This document shows positions 1 through 8,221 of a DNA stretch of 24,320 bases, piece by piece. The stretch comes from JBFHKO01 sp041595355. Lineage in GTDB: Bacteria > Pseudomonadota > Gammaproteobacteria > Enterobacterales > Aeromonadaceae. A program made the position numbers and the translations under genes. The notes below the pieces were generated by a model. The model had not been told where the DNA came from. It ran no database searches and saw only the letters and a program-made list of their open reading frames with translations. Each line of letters begins with the position of its first letter. The first letter of the stretch is position 1. The stretch is from NCBI GenBank assembly GCA_041595355.1, contig JBFHKO010000014.1:1-24320 (forward strand), given 5' to 3'.

Positions 1-22
1 CCGGCTGCGCCACCGCTTGCAT
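1..22 (-). CDS. Possible first codons of next operon gene (aroE expected)
   Basis: One base after the tsaC stop, an ATG opens leftward and runs off the window edge with seven codons (M-Q-A-V-A-Q-P). In many gammaproteobacteria the gene after tsaC is aroE (shikimate dehydrogenase), so that is the expected identity. The visible residues do not themselves show the AroE N-terminal motif, so the identity is inferred from context only. The spacing would suit translational coupling to tsaC. No strong Shine-Dalgarno precedes the ATG. Confidence 0.3.
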
Positions 23-23
23 C

Positions 24-596
24 TCAGGATGGGCGGATCAGCTGACCGCTCAGGGCATCCCGGATCTCGGAGGGATTGCTGCGGCCACCCACTTGGCCGG
101 GCAACACATAGTCCAGCCGCCCCGCCAGTTGCTGACGCACCTCGACATCGGAGCGACAAGGCGGCTGGCCGCTGAGGTTGGCACTGGTCGAGACCAGCGG
201 TTTGCCAAAAGCCCGGCACAGCGCCTGCACCTGGGGATGGGCACTGACCCGTACCGCCAGGCTGTCGAATTGACCGCTCAGCCAACGAGGGGTACCCGCT
301 TGAATCGGCATGACCCAGCTGTAAGGCCCGGGCCAGGAAGCCAGTACGGCCGCCAAACGCTCGGGCGGCATGCGCGCGACATCGACATAGGGGGCCAGCT
401 GCGCCCAATCGGCCGCTATCAGGATTAACCCCTTTTCCACCGGCCGCTGCTTGATGGCCAGCAAACGATGAACCGCCTGTTCATCATCGGGATCACAGCC
501 CAGACCGAAGACCGCCTCGGTGGCATAGGCGATGACGCCACCCTGACGCAACGATTGTACGGCCTGCTGCATGGCCGCGACTGCCAAATCCGACAT
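24..596 (-). CDS. tsaC: Threonylcarbamoyl-AMP synthase TsaC (YrdC/Sua5 family)
   Basis: TsaC makes threonylcarbamoyl-AMP from threonine, bicarbonate and ATP, the first step of t6A37 modification of ANN-decoding tRNAs in the cytoplasm. The 190-residue protein has the short YrdC-only architecture. Visible family motifs are TEAVFGLGCDP, KQRPVEKGLILIA and the C-terminal-half STSANLSGQ. The usual Tyr-Pro-Thr-Glu reads Tyr-Ala-Thr-Glu here (Ala25). I chose the ATG at 596 rather than the in-frame GTG at 602. An AGGGAG lies five bases before the ATG, whereas for the GTG that same sequence runs into the start codon. It is the last complete gene of the leftward lysM-dprA-smg-yrdD-tsaC cluster, an arrangement known from E. 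coli (smg-yrdD-tsaC-aroE). An exact TATAAT just upstream may give it its own promoter. Confidence 0.95.
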   Translation of the reverse strand: MSDLAVAAMQQAVQSLRQGGVIAYATEAVFGLGCDPDDEQAVHRLLAIKQRPVEKGLILIAADWAQLAPYVDVARMPPERLAAVLASWPGPYSWVMPIQAGTPRWLSGQFDSLAVRVSAHPQVQALCRAFGKPLVSTSANLSGQPPCRSDVEVRQQLAGRLDYVLPGQVGGRSNPSEIRDALSGQLIRPS

Positions 597-601
597 CTCC
601 A

Positions 602-607
602 CTCCCT
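602..607 (-). promoter_or_regulatory. Ribosome binding site deciding the tsaC start
   Basis: On the minus strand AGGGAG lies five bases before the ATG at 596. The competing GTG at 602 begins inside this sequence, leaving no usable spacing. The start at 596 is therefore preferred. Confidence 0.6.
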
Positions 608-641
608 AACTACAGTTGCGCCTGCCGGGCGCGGAGCGCGC

Positions 642-647
642 ATTATA
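642..647 (-). promoter_or_regulatory. Candidate -10 element (TATAAT) for tsaC
   Basis: The minus strand reads an exact TATAAT that contains the TAA stop codon of the zinc-ribbon gene, about 45 bases before the tsaC start. It is followed by a GC-rich stretch with a small hairpin (GCGCG, three bases, CGCGC). No good -35 hexamer lies at 16-17 bases, the best being about 3 of 6 matches. This is a candidate internal promoter and not a firm one. Confidence 0.35.
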
Positions 648-1215
648 GTAAATCACTCTGGTAGGTACACTCCTTTTGCGGACAGCGATGCCGCCGTCCC
701 TGACGGCCCTGTTTCTCCACCAGCATGCCCCAGCCACACTGGGGACAGGCCTCGGCCACCGGCGGGTCATTGACGCCATATTTGCATTTTGGATAGCCAT
801 CGCAGGCATAAAACGTCTTGCCGTAGCGGGAGGTGCGCGCCGTCAGGTGTCCGCTGCCGCAGAGCGGGCAGGGCACCAACCCCGGTGTCTGCGGGTTGGC
901 GGATTCGATGTGCTGGCATTGGGGATAATGGGAACAGCCGATGAACAGGCCATAACGCCCCTTCCTGATCGCCAGGGGATGGCCGCAATCGGGACAGGCG
1001 CTGCCTTCCAGCAACTTTTCCACCCCCTCGCTGGCGGCGGTCTGGGCCCCAAGCGGCCGCACATGGCTACAGGCCGGGTAAGCGGCGCACCCGAGGAAGG
1101 GGCCATGCTTGCCATGGCGCATCACCAGTTTATCGCCGCACAGGGGGCAGGTCTGGTGCTCCCGCACCAGCGCCTGCTCGTGAGCGGCAAATAATCGGTG
1201 GTCTATCTTGGACAT
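643..1215 (-). CDS. yrdD: Topoisomerase-type DNA-binding C4 zinc-ribbon protein YrdD
   Basis: A 190-residue protein built almost entirely of four zinc ribbons of the topoisomerase I C-terminal type (zf-C4_Topoisom). The cysteine sets are C23/C26/C43/C49, C74/C77/C94/C100, C116/C119/C138/C144 and C157/C160/C178/C183. The first three have the typical G-x-F-x-G/A-C-x5-C second half. The fourth is diverged. There is no topoisomerase catalytic domain, so this is a stand-alone YrdD-like nucleic-acid-binding protein whose physiological role is not settled. The ATG at 1215 is preceded by GGGAGG at six bases. It lies between smg (51 bases upstream) and tsaC, as in E. coli, where YrdD is about 180 residues. 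Confidence 0.9.
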   Translation of the reverse strand: MSKIDHRLFAAHEQALVREHQTCPLCGDKLVMRHGKHGPFLGCAAYPACSHVRPLGAQTAASEGVEKLLEGSACPDCGHPLAIRKGRYGLFIGCSHYPQCQHIESANPQTPGLVPCPLCGSGHLTARTSRYGKTFYACDGYPKCKYGVNDPPVAEACPQCGWGMLVEKQGRQGRRHRCPQKECTYQSDLL

Positions 1216-1266
1216 CGCTCGCCTCCCGTCAATCTGGCCCGATTGTAGCAGCGAGCACCCCCTCTG

Positions 1267-1740
1267 TCAGTGGAGCAGGCCGGGCGGCTCTTCGTTCAGC
1301 AGCTCTTCCATCTGATGGCAGGCCGTCTCGCTGCCCGGCATGTTGAACAGCACCATCAGCACCACCCACTTGAGATCGTCAAGCTCGATTTCGGGGGCAT
1401 CCAGATCCATCAGGCGCTCGATGACGACTTCCCGCGCCTCGGGATTCAACACCCGCACCTGCTCCAGAAACAGCAGGAAACCGCGGCATTGCGGGCTCAG
1501 CTTGCGCATCTCTTCGGCGGCATAGATGCGAAACGAATCCGACGCACTGGCCAGTCGCGGCGTGCGCTCGTCATCATGCAGTTCGGCCAGATGCTCCAGC
1601 CAGGCCAGCGCCTTGTAGATCTCATCACGATGGAAGCCGGCGCGCGTCAATTCGGCGTTGAGTTCGTCCTGATCGACCATGAGATCGGCATCGTTCTGGA
1701 CATAGGTTTCGAACAGGTACATCAGTACATCAAACATCAT
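1267..1740 (-). CDS. smg: Smg family protein (DUF494)
   Basis: A 157-residue, strongly acidic, mostly helical protein of the Smg/DUF494 family, the same length as E. coli Smg. Typical features are the N-terminal MFDVLMYLFETY stretch and the C-terminal LKWVVLMVLFNMPGSE stretch. The biochemical role of Smg is not firmly known. Its position beside dprA is conserved across gammaproteobacteria. The first ATG overlaps the dprA stop codon (TGATGATG), so the genes are translationally coupled. GGAGG lies five bases before the first ATG and eight before the second, so either of the two adjacent Met codons could be used. Confidence 0.95.
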   Translation of the reverse strand: MMFDVLMYLFETYVQNDADLMVDQDELNAELTRAGFHRDEIYKALAWLEHLAELHDDERTPRLASASDSFRIYAAEEMRKLSPQCRGFLLFLEQVRVLNPEAREVVIERLMDLDAPEIELDDLKWVVLMVLFNMPGSETACHQMEELLNEEPPGLLH

Positions 1741-2876
1741 CAGTCCCTCCTCGCTCTCACATAGCCCCCGGGTACGGATAGGATCCCCCCCGCCAGCTCC
1801 AGCTCGAGCAACTGCCTCATCACCTCCGCCACCGGCAAGCCGCTGCGCTGAATGATGAGATCGGTGGCCGTTGCCTCGTAACCTACGTTATCCAACAACG
1901 CAGGGAATGGCAAATCCGATGCACCCTTGAGCCCCCCGGGTCGCTGCGCCATCACGAAACCGGCCAGCGGGGCCAGCTCCTCGAGGATATCCGCCGCAGA
2001 CGCCACCAGCTTGGCTCCCTGCTGGATCAGGCGGTGACAGCCCCGCGCCTGGGGATTATGGATGGAGCCCGGCACGGCAAACACCTCCCGCCCCTGCTCC
2101 AGCGCGTAACGGGCCGTGATAAGCGAGCCGCTCTGCTCCGCCGCCTCGACCACCACGGTGCCCAGCGACAGGCCACTGATGATGCGGTTACGGCGCGGGA
2201 AATGCTCGGGCCGGGGGGCGGTCTGAGGCCAGAACTCGGAGACCAGGGCCCCGCCTTCGGCCACTATGGCCTCGGCCAGGGGCTGATGGCGGCGCGGATA
2301 GCAGCGCGCCAGTCCCGAGCCCAGCACCGCCAGGGTCAATCCCTGCACCTGCAACGCGGCCCGGTGACAGATGCCATCGATGCCCAGCGCCAGCCCCGAG
2401 GTGATCGTCACGCCGCCCTGGGCCAGCTCGCGGCTCAGGCAGGCCGCCGCCTCCTGGCCGCCGGGAGTGGGATTGCGGGTCCCCACCAGAGCAACCTGCA
2501 TGCTGGAGAGCAGCGCCGGTGCCCCGGCCACGAACAGCAGCAGCGGCGGCGCCGGCGCCTGACGCAACAAGGGAGGGTAAGCGGGATGGTCCCAGGTCAG
2601 CAGGTGGTGAGCGGGGGCCTGCAACCAGGCCTGCACCTCGGCCAGCCCGGCGGTATCGGGATGCAAAAAGGCGTGGATCTGCGGCGCGCGCCAGCCGCGC
2701 GCAGCCAGATCGGCCGCATTCATCCGCGCCAGATCATCGAGGGAACAGCTCTGCAGCAGACGCCGTGCCCGGACCGGCCCCAGGCCGGGCACCCCATCCA
2801 GCCGCAGCCAGGTCTGCAGAGCCATCGGCTCATCGGCAGGCCGGACCGCGGGACCGTCAGGGGTTGTCGATGACAT
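1740..2876 (-). CDS. dprA: DNA processing protein DprA
   Basis: DprA binds incoming single-stranded DNA and loads RecA during natural transformation, and is kept in many species not known to be competent. The 378-residue protein has the full architecture. There is an N-terminal helix-hairpin-helix/SAM-like segment (about residues 20-60, GVPGLGPVRARRLL). A Rossmann-fold DNA-processing core follows, with VALVGTRNPT, SGLALGIDG, FPRRNRIISGLS and SGSLITARYALEQGREVFAVPGS. The C-terminal winged-helix DprA_WH domain includes ATATDLIIQRSGLPVAEV. The start at 2876 overlaps the end of the LysM gene by 20 bases. A later Met18 codon has no ribosome binding site and would cut nothing conserved, so the exact start is moderately certain. 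The stop overlaps the smg start. Confidence 0.95.
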   Translation of the reverse strand: MSSTTPDGPAVRPADEPMALQTWLRLDGVPGLGPVRARRLLQSCSLDDLARMNAADLAARGWRAPQIHAFLHPDTAGLAEVQAWLQAPAHHLLTWDHPAYPPLLRQAPAPPLLLFVAGAPALLSSMQVALVGTRNPTPGGQEAAACLSRELAQGGVTITSGLALGIDGICHRAALQVQGLTLAVLGSGLARCYPRRHQPLAEAIVAEGGALVSEFWPQTAPRPEHFPRRNRIISGLSLGTVVVEAAEQSGSLITARYALEQGREVFAVPGSIHNPQARGCHRLIQQGAKLVASAADILEELAPLAGFVMAQRPGGLKGASDLPFPALLDNVGYEATATDLIIQRSGLPVAEVMRQLLELELAGGILSVPGGYVRARRD

Positions 2877-3936
2877 AGCCCTGACGCACCATGTCCGAAC
2901 TGCTCAGCACCAGCGCCAGGCTCATGTGCTGGTAGACCTTGAACACCATCACCTGACCAACCGCCTCCGCCGGCAGCGAGCGACGCTCGGCACCCAGCAA
3001 CCCCTGCCCCAGGGAGCCCAAGGTCTCATACCTGACCTGCTCGGGCCCGCCATCCAGAACGGTCACACCGGGACGCCGGACCACCAGCACATCACCGGGA
3101 GCCACCTGATCCTGCGCCCCCTTGTCCAGCAGCAGCACCTCATACTTGCCGACACCGCTCATCTGGTTGGGCAGCGCCACCACCTGTCCGGGGCTGGCAA
3201 GCCGGCCGGCGCGCGGCAGAAAATAGGCATCCAGCCACTCCTGCTCGGGCAACGGCAACAGGCGGTCGCCCTGCTTCACCTCGCGATAACTGTTGAGCAA
3301 CCGCACACTGGCCTGATCGGACTGATACTGGCTCAGCGCCGCCGCCACCCCGACCAGCACCGCCTGCCGTCCCAGCAGCGCCTCGCTGCCCGGCGTCTGA
3401 TAGCGGATACCGGGCCGGTAGATGCCATAACGGCCTCCCGGGGTCAGTTGACCGTGCACATGCAGGGTCTGCCCCTCCAGCATGCCGAGATTGAGGTTGT
3501 TTTCCCCCAGCACATAGGGCAACCCCTCCAGCGGCATATCCGGCTCGAAGATATGCTCGGTACGCAGGAAGGGGCCGATGGCCGCCAGATCCAGCGTGGG
3601 AATGGGCTCGGGGTGCGCCTCCCAGCGCACCCGGGGCGACAGTTTCACCACCCGCTTGCTGCCGGTGACCAGCCGCGGTTCACCATTGACCCAGGTGAGG
3701 GTCAGCTGATCCCCGGGGTAGATGAGGTGCGGATTGGCTATCTGGCGATTCTGCTGCCACAGCCGCGGCCATTGCCAGGGGCTGTCCAAAAAGTGGGCCG
3801 AGATGTCCCACAGCGTATCGCCTCGCTTGACGACATAGTGCTGCGGATGCCCCTCTTTCAGAGTCAGGGTATCCCCCCATGCCGAGCAAACCATCATCAC
3901 CGAGGCTAAAAAGAGTCCCAATTGCCTTAATTGCAT
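2857..3936 (-). CDS. Secreted LysM peptidoglycan-binding protein
   Basis: A 359-residue exported protein. The signal peptide is clear (MQLRQLGLFLASVMMVCSAWG, cleavage expected near residue 21). It is followed by one LysM domain at about residues 33-80 (YVVKRGDTLWDISAHFL, then PHLIYPGDQL), which binds glycan chains of peptidoglycan. The remaining roughly 280 residues form a conserved C-terminal region found in LysM proteins encoded beside dprA or def in gammaproteobacteria. Its function is not established. I chose the ATG at 3936, preceded by GGGA at five bases, over an in-frame ATG at 3978 that has no ribosome binding site and would put 14 extra residues before the signal peptide. It is the first gene of the leftward dprA operon and diverges from def. 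Confidence 0.9.
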   Translation of the reverse strand: MQLRQLGLFLASVMMVCSAWGDTLTLKEGHPQHYVVKRGDTLWDISAHFLDSPWQWPRLWQQNRQIANPHLIYPGDQLTLTWVNGEPRLVTGSKRVVKLSPRVRWEAHPEPIPTLDLAAIGPFLRTEHIFEPDMPLEGLPYVLGENNLNLGMLEGQTLHVHGQLTPGGRYGIYRPGIRYQTPGSEALLGRQAVLVGVAAALSQYQSDQASVRLLNSYREVKQGDRLLPLPEQEWLDAYFLPRAGRLASPGQVVALPNQMSGVGKYEVLLLDKGAQDQVAPGDVLVVRRPGVTVLDGGPEQVRYETLGSLGQGLLGAERRSLPAEAVGQVMVFKVYQHMSLALVLSSSDMVRQGYVIDNP

Positions 3937-4039
3937 AACAATCCCTGTTTCTGCCGGTGCCTTGCGGCTGTTAATCATCGATGCATATGTCTAGAATTAC
4001 GCCAACATTTCAACCCAGCGGTAGCACTAAAGAACAACT
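3937..4039. promoter_or_regulatory. Divergent promoter region between lysM gene and def
   Basis: These 103 bases separate the leftward dprA operon from the rightward def-trkH operon and are clearly more AT-rich than their surroundings. Rightward, TAGAAT at 3992-3997 matches five of six -10 bases, but no good -35 stands upstream. Leftward, TTGAAA at 4008-4013 resembles a -35 element, but the hexamers 17-18 bases further on (such as CATATG) match poorly. The promoter function is inferred mainly from the divergent arrangement. Confidence 0.4.
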
Positions 4040-4543
4040 ATGGCGGTATTAGACGTTTTGCGCTTTCCGGATGAGCGCCTGCGCACGGTAGCGGCCCCTG
4101 TCGGGACCATCAGCCAGGCCACTCAAACGATCATAGATGATATGTTTGAAACCATGTATGCCGAAGAAGGCATCGGTCTGGCGGCAACCCAGGTCAACAT
4201 CCATCAACGAATCATAGTCATCGACCTGTCCGAAGAACGCAACCAGCCCATGGTGTTCATCAATCCCGAATTGCTGAACTCGCGAGGTGAAACCGGCATC
4301 GAAGAAGGCTGCCTGTCGGTGCCGGAGTGCCGGGCGCTGGTGCCGCGGGCGGAGTGGATCCGGGTCCGGGCCCTGGATCGCCAGGGTAATCTCTTCGAGC
4401 AGGAAACCGATGGCCTGCTGGCCATCTGCCTGCAGCATGAGATGGACCACCTGGTCGGCAAGCTGTTCGTCGACTACCTCTCCCCGCTCAAGCGGCAGCG
4501 CATTCGCCAGAAACTGGAAAAGCTGAGCCGCATCGGCAGCTAA
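4040..4543 (+). CDS. def: Peptide deformylase
   Basis: Def removes the N-terminal formyl group from nascent proteins. The 167-residue protein carries all three diagnostic motifs: GIGLAATQV (residues 44-52), EGCLSVP with metal ligand Cys91, and QHEMDH with metal ligands His133 and His137 and catalytic Glu134. Length and motifs match the type I bacterial enzyme (E. coli Def 169 residues). It opens the rightward operon. fmt, which adds the formyl group that Def removes, starts seven bases after its stop. The ribosome binding site before the ATG is weak (an AAAGAA-like stretch). Confidence 0.98.
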   Translation: MAVLDVLRFPDERLRTVAAPVGTISQATQTIIDDMFETMYAEEGIGLAATQVNIHQRIIVIDLSEERNQPMVFINPELLNSRGETGIEEGCLSVPECRALVPRAEWIRVRALDRQGNLFEQETDGLLAICLQHEMDHLVGKLFVDYLSPLKRQRIRQKLEKLSRIGS

Positions 4544-4549
4544 GGAGTC

Positions 4550-5497
4550 ATGGTGCAATCGCTGAGAATCCTGTTTGCCGGGACCCCCGATTTTGCCGCC
4601 TGCCATCTGCAGGCACTGCTGGATGGCGGCCTGAACGTCATCGGCGTCTACACCCAGCCCGACCGGCCCGCCGGGCGCGGCAACAAGCTCACCGCCAGCC
4701 CGGTGAAGCAACTGGCCGAACGCCATCAGCTGCCGGTTTTCCAGCCGGCCTCCCTGCGCGATGCGGCGGCGCAGCAGACCCTGGCCGGCCTCGAGGCCGA
4801 TCTGATGATAGTGGTCGCCTATGGCCTGCTGCTGCCCAAGGCGGTGCTGGACGCGCCGCGCCTCGGCTGCATCAACGTGCATGGCTCGCTGCTGCCGCGC
4901 TGGCGCGGCGCCGCCCCGATCCAGCGGGCCATCTGGGCCGGCGATCGCGAGACCGGCATCACCATCATGCAGATGGATGAGGGGCTGGATACCGGCGCCA
5001 TGCTGAGCAAGCTCGCCTGCCCCATCGGCCCCGAGGATACCTCCGCCAGCCTCTACGCCACCCTGGCGAAGCTGGGCCCCCGGGCGCTGCTGGAGACCGT
5101 CGGGCAGCTGGCCCGTGGCGAGGCCCACGCCGAACCCCAGGCGCCGCAGCTGGCCACTTATGCCCAGAAGCTCAGCAAGGAGGAGGCGCGCATCGACTGG
5201 CAGCAGCCGGCCGCCGCCATTGAACGCTGCGTACGCGCCTTCAACCCCTGGCCCATCAGCCACTTCGAGGTGGCCGGCCAGAACGTCAAGCTCTGGGCCG
5301 CCCAGGTGCTCGACGAACCCCATGACCGCCCGCCCGGCACCCTGCTGCGCGTCGGCAAACAGGGCATCGACGTCGCCACCGGCGCCGGCGTGCTGCGCCT
5401 GCTGAGCCTGCAGCCGCCGGGCAAGAAGCCCATGCAGGCGCATGAACTGCTCAACTCGCGTCACGACTGGTTCCTCCCGGGCACCCGCCTTCTCTAG
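4550..5497 (+). CDS. fmt: Methionyl-tRNA formyltransferase
   Basis: Fmt transfers a formyl group from 10-formyl-tetrahydrofolate to initiator Met-tRNA. The 315-residue protein has the N-terminal formyltransferase domain, with FAGTPDFAA near the start, the core NVHGSLLPRWRGAAPIQ (Asn109, His111) and catalytic Asp147 in DEGLDTGA. The C-terminal OB-fold tRNA-binding domain starts at about residue 205. The spacing agrees with E. coli Fmt. AAGGAG lies very close to the ATG at 4550, and a GTG in the next codon has better spacing, so initiation could be at either. The gene is coupled to def by a six-base gap. Confidence 0.98.
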   Translation: MVQSLRILFAGTPDFAACHLQALLDGGLNVIGVYTQPDRPAGRGNKLTASPVKQLAERHQLPVFQPASLRDAAAQQTLAGLEADLMIVVAYGLLLPKAVLDAPRLGCINVHGSLLPRWRGAAPIQRAIWAGDRETGITIMQMDEGLDTGAMLSKLACPIGPEDTSASLYATLAKLGPRALLETVGQLARGEAHAEPQAPQLATYAQKLSKEEARIDWQQPAAAIERCVRAFNPWPISHFEVAGQNVKLWAAQVLDEPHDRPPGTLLRVGKQGIDVATGAGVLRLLSLQPPGKKPMQAHELLNSRHDWFLPGTRLL

Positions 5498-5540
5498 AAC
5501 ATCCCCGCGGGCCCCGGCCCGCGTCTGCCAGGACACAAGC

Positions 5541-6836
5541 ATGAAAACGCGCGCCAAAGCGGCCCAGGTTCTCTTTCAGGTGGTAGAGCAGGGCCACTCC
5601 CTCTCCACGGCCCTGCCCATCGCCCAACAGCAGATCGCCGCCAAGGATCGGGCCCTGTTGCAGGAGCTCTGCTTCGGCAGCCTGCGCTGGCTCTCCCGCC
5701 TGGAGGCCATCACCGGGCAGCTCATCAACCGGCCGCTGAAGGGCAAACACCGCGTCCTGCATTATCTGCTGCTGGTCGGCCTCTACCAGTTGCTCTACAC
5801 CCGCATTCCGCCCCATGCCGCCCTGTCGGAAACGGTCAACGCCGTCGGCCTGCTGCAGGGCAATGCCTTTCGCGGCATGCTCAATGGCGTCATGCGCAAC
5901 GTGCAGCGCAACACCGAAGCCCTGCTGACCCAGGCCGATGAGGACGAAGCCGCCCGTCTGGGCCACCCGCGCTGGCTGCTGGCTCGCCTCAAGCGCGCCT
6001 ACCCGCAACAGTATGTGGCCATCCTCGAGGCCAACAACCAGCGGCCGCCCATGTGGCTGCGGGTCAATGCCCGCCACCAGTCGCGCGCAGCCTACCTGGC
6101 CCGCCTGGAGACCGGGCAAATTGCCATCCAGGCCCTCGACGAAACCGGCGACGTCGGCATCTGCCTCGCCGCCCCCTGCGACGTGTTGCAGTTGCCCGGT
6201 TTCGAGCAGGGCGACTGTTCGGTCCAGGATGCCGCCGCCCAGCAGGCGGCCCGGCTGCTGGATCCCCAGCCCGGCGACTGGGTGCTGGATGCCTGTGCGG
6301 CACCGGGCGGCAAGACGGCCCACCTGCTGGAGCGGCAACCGGCGCTGGCCGGGTTGGTGGCCGTGGATGCCGATGCCGAGCGCCTGGCCCGGGTGGCCGA
6401 CACACTGCAGCGGCTGGGACTGCAGGCCCAGCTGCATCACGGCGATGCCAGTCAGCCCGACAGCTGGTGGTCGGGGCAGGCCTTCGACCGCATCCTGCTG
6501 GATGCCCCCTGTTCCGCCACCGGCGTCATTCGCCGCCATCCCGACATCAAGTGGCTGCGCCGCGAGGCGGACATCGCCGAGCTGGTACGGCTGCAGGCGA
6601 AAATCCTGGACGCGCTCTGGCGCAAACTCAAACCGGGCGGTACGCTCCTGTATGCGACCTGCTCGGTGCTGCCTGACGAGAACCGCGAACAGATCCGCGC
6701 CTTCCTGGACCGCACCGCCGATGCCAGATTGGTCCCCTTGCAGGCCGACGAGAGCCCCCAGCGCCCGGGCTGGCAGATACTGCCCGGCGAGCAGCAGATG
6801 GACGGCTTCTTTTACGCCAAGCTGATAAAGCAGTGA
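5541..6836 (+). CDS. rsmB: 16S rRNA m5C967 methyltransferase RsmB
   Basis: RsmB methylates C967 of 16S rRNA using S-adenosylmethionine. The 431-residue protein (E. coli 429) has an N-terminal NusB-like RNA-binding domain (about 1-140) and a C-terminal Rossmann methyltransferase domain with the SAM site LDACAAPGGKTAHLLE. The two functional cysteines are Cys324 in LDAPCSATGVIRRHPDIKW and Cys374 in YATCSV, matching the paired Cys of the RsmB/NOL1/NOP2 family. The frame is open upstream into fmt. I chose the ATG at 5541 because AGGA lies seven bases before it and the protein then matches family length. The earlier in-frame ATG at 5442 lies inside fmt. Confidence 0.97.
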   Translation: MKTRAKAAQVLFQVVEQGHSLSTALPIAQQQIAAKDRALLQELCFGSLRWLSRLEAITGQLINRPLKGKHRVLHYLLLVGLYQLLYTRIPPHAALSETVNAVGLLQGNAFRGMLNGVMRNVQRNTEALLTQADEDEAARLGHPRWLLARLKRAYPQQYVAILEANNQRPPMWLRVNARHQSRAAYLARLETGQIAIQALDETGDVGICLAAPCDVLQLPGFEQGDCSVQDAAAQQAARLLDPQPGDWVLDACAAPGGKTAHLLERQPALAGLVAVDADAERLARVADTLQRLGLQAQLHHGDASQPDSWWSGQAFDRILLDAPCSATGVIRRHPDIKWLRREADIAELVRLQAKILDALWRKLKPGGTLLYATCSVLPDENREQIRAFLDRTADARLVPLQADESPQRPGWQILPGEQQMDGFFYAKLIKQ

Positions 6837-6843
6837 GCCCGAC

Positions 6844-8220
6844 ATGAAGATAATCATCGTAGGCGCCGGCCAGGTGGGCGGCACCCTGGCGGAAAACCTG
6901 GCGGGCGAGAACAACGACATCACCCTGGTCGACACCAACATGGAGCGGCTGCGGGAACTGCAGGACAAGTTCGATCTGCGCATCGTCAACGGCCACGGCT
7001 CTCACCCCCAGGTGCTGCGCGAGGCCGGTGCCGAGGATGCCGACATGCTGGTGGCGGTCACCAACAGCGACGAAACCAACATGGTCGCCTGTCAGATCGC
7101 CTATTCGCTGTTCAATATTCCCAACAAGGTGGCCCGCATCCGCGAACAGGCCTACCTCTCCGAGCGCGAGCGGCTGTTCCATGGCGAGGCCATCCAGGTG
7201 GACCACCTCATCTCGCCGGAGCAGCTGGTCACCGATTACCTGCGCCGCCTGATCGAATACCCGGGCGCCCTGCAGGTGGTGGATTTCGCCGGTGGCCGGG
7301 TCGGTCTGGTGGCCGTCAAGGCCTACTACGGCGGTCCTCTGGTCGGCAACGCCCTGGCGACCCTCAAGGAGCACATGCCCCACATCGATGCCCGGGTGGC
7401 GGCCATCTTCCGCCAGGGGCGCGCCATCCGCCCCCAGGGCACCACCATCATCGAGGCCGACGACGAGGTCTTTTTCGTTGCCGCGGCCGGCCACATCCGC
7501 GCCGTCATGTCCGAACTGCAGCGGCTGGAGAACCCCTACCGGCGCATCATGATCATCGGCGGCGGCAATGTGGGCGCCAGCCTGGCCCGCCAGTTGGAGA
7601 AGCGCTACAGCGTCAAGCTGATCGAGCGCAACCCGGATAGGGCCGAGCAGCTGTCGGAGATGCTGGAGGAGAGCATCGTCTTCTGCGGTGATGCCGCCAA
7701 CCAGGAGCTGCTGCAGGAGGAGCACGTCGATCAGATCGATGTCTTCATCGCCGTCACCAACCGCGACGAGGCCAACATCATGTCGGCCATGCTGGCCAAG
7801 CGCATGGGGGCCAAGAAGGCCATAGTGCTGATCCAGCGGGCCGCCTATGTGGATCTGATGCAGGGCGGCGCCATCGACATTGCCATCTCGCCCCAGCAGG
7901 CCACCATCTCGGCCCTGCTGACCCATGTGCGGCGCGCCGACATCGCCAATGTCTATTCACTGCGCCGCGGGGCCGCCGAGGCCATCGAGGCTATCGCCCA
8001 TGGCGACGAGAGCACCTCCAATGTGGTGGGCCGGGCCGTCGGGGAGCTGAAGCTGCCGCCGGGCACCACCATAGGCGCCGTGGTGCGCGGTGACGAGGTG
8101 CTCATCGCCCACGACTCGACGGTGATCCAGCAGGATGACCATGTGGTGATGTTCCTGGTGGACAAGAAGCACATTCAGGAAGTCGAGCGCCTGTTCCAAC
8201 CCAGCCCGTTTTTCCTCTGA
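6844..8220 (+). CDS. trkA: Trk potassium uptake regulatory subunit TrkA
   Basis: TrkA is the cytoplasmic nucleotide-gated ring of the Trk potassium uptake system. The 458-residue protein is a tandem duplication of RCK_N plus RCK_C units. The first Rossmann fold starts with IIIVGAGQVGGTLA at the N-terminus and the second with MIIGGGNVGASLA at about residue 235. Conserved VTNSDETN and VTNRDEAN loops follow each fold. Length equals E. coli TrkA. It starts seven bases after the rsmB stop and one base before trkH, so TrkA and the pore subunit are made from one transcript. Confidence 0.98.
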   Translation: MKIIIVGAGQVGGTLAENLAGENNDITLVDTNMERLRELQDKFDLRIVNGHGSHPQVLREAGAEDADMLVAVTNSDETNMVACQIAYSLFNIPNKVARIREQAYLSERERLFHGEAIQVDHLISPEQLVTDYLRRLIEYPGALQVVDFAGGRVGLVAVKAYYGGPLVGNALATLKEHMPHIDARVAAIFRQGRAIRPQGTTIIEADDEVFFVAAAGHIRAVMSELQRLENPYRRIMIIGGGNVGASLARQLEKRYSVKLIERNPDRAEQLSEMLEESIVFCGDAANQELLQEEHVDQIDVFIAVTNRDEANIMSAMLAKRMGAKKAIVLIQRAAYVDLMQGGAIDIAISPQQATISALLTHVRRADIANVYSLRRGAAEAIEAIAHGDESTSNVVGRAVGELKLPPGTTIGAVVRGDEVLIAHDSTVIQQDDHVVMFLVDKKHIQEVERLFQPSPFFL

Positions 8221-8221
8221 C

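Noticed and set aside
4049..5557. 502-residue leftward open frame opposite def and fmt
   Set aside because: It is antisense to two certain genes, has a low-complexity Gly/Gln/Ala composition typical of high-GC shadow frames, and shows no family motif.
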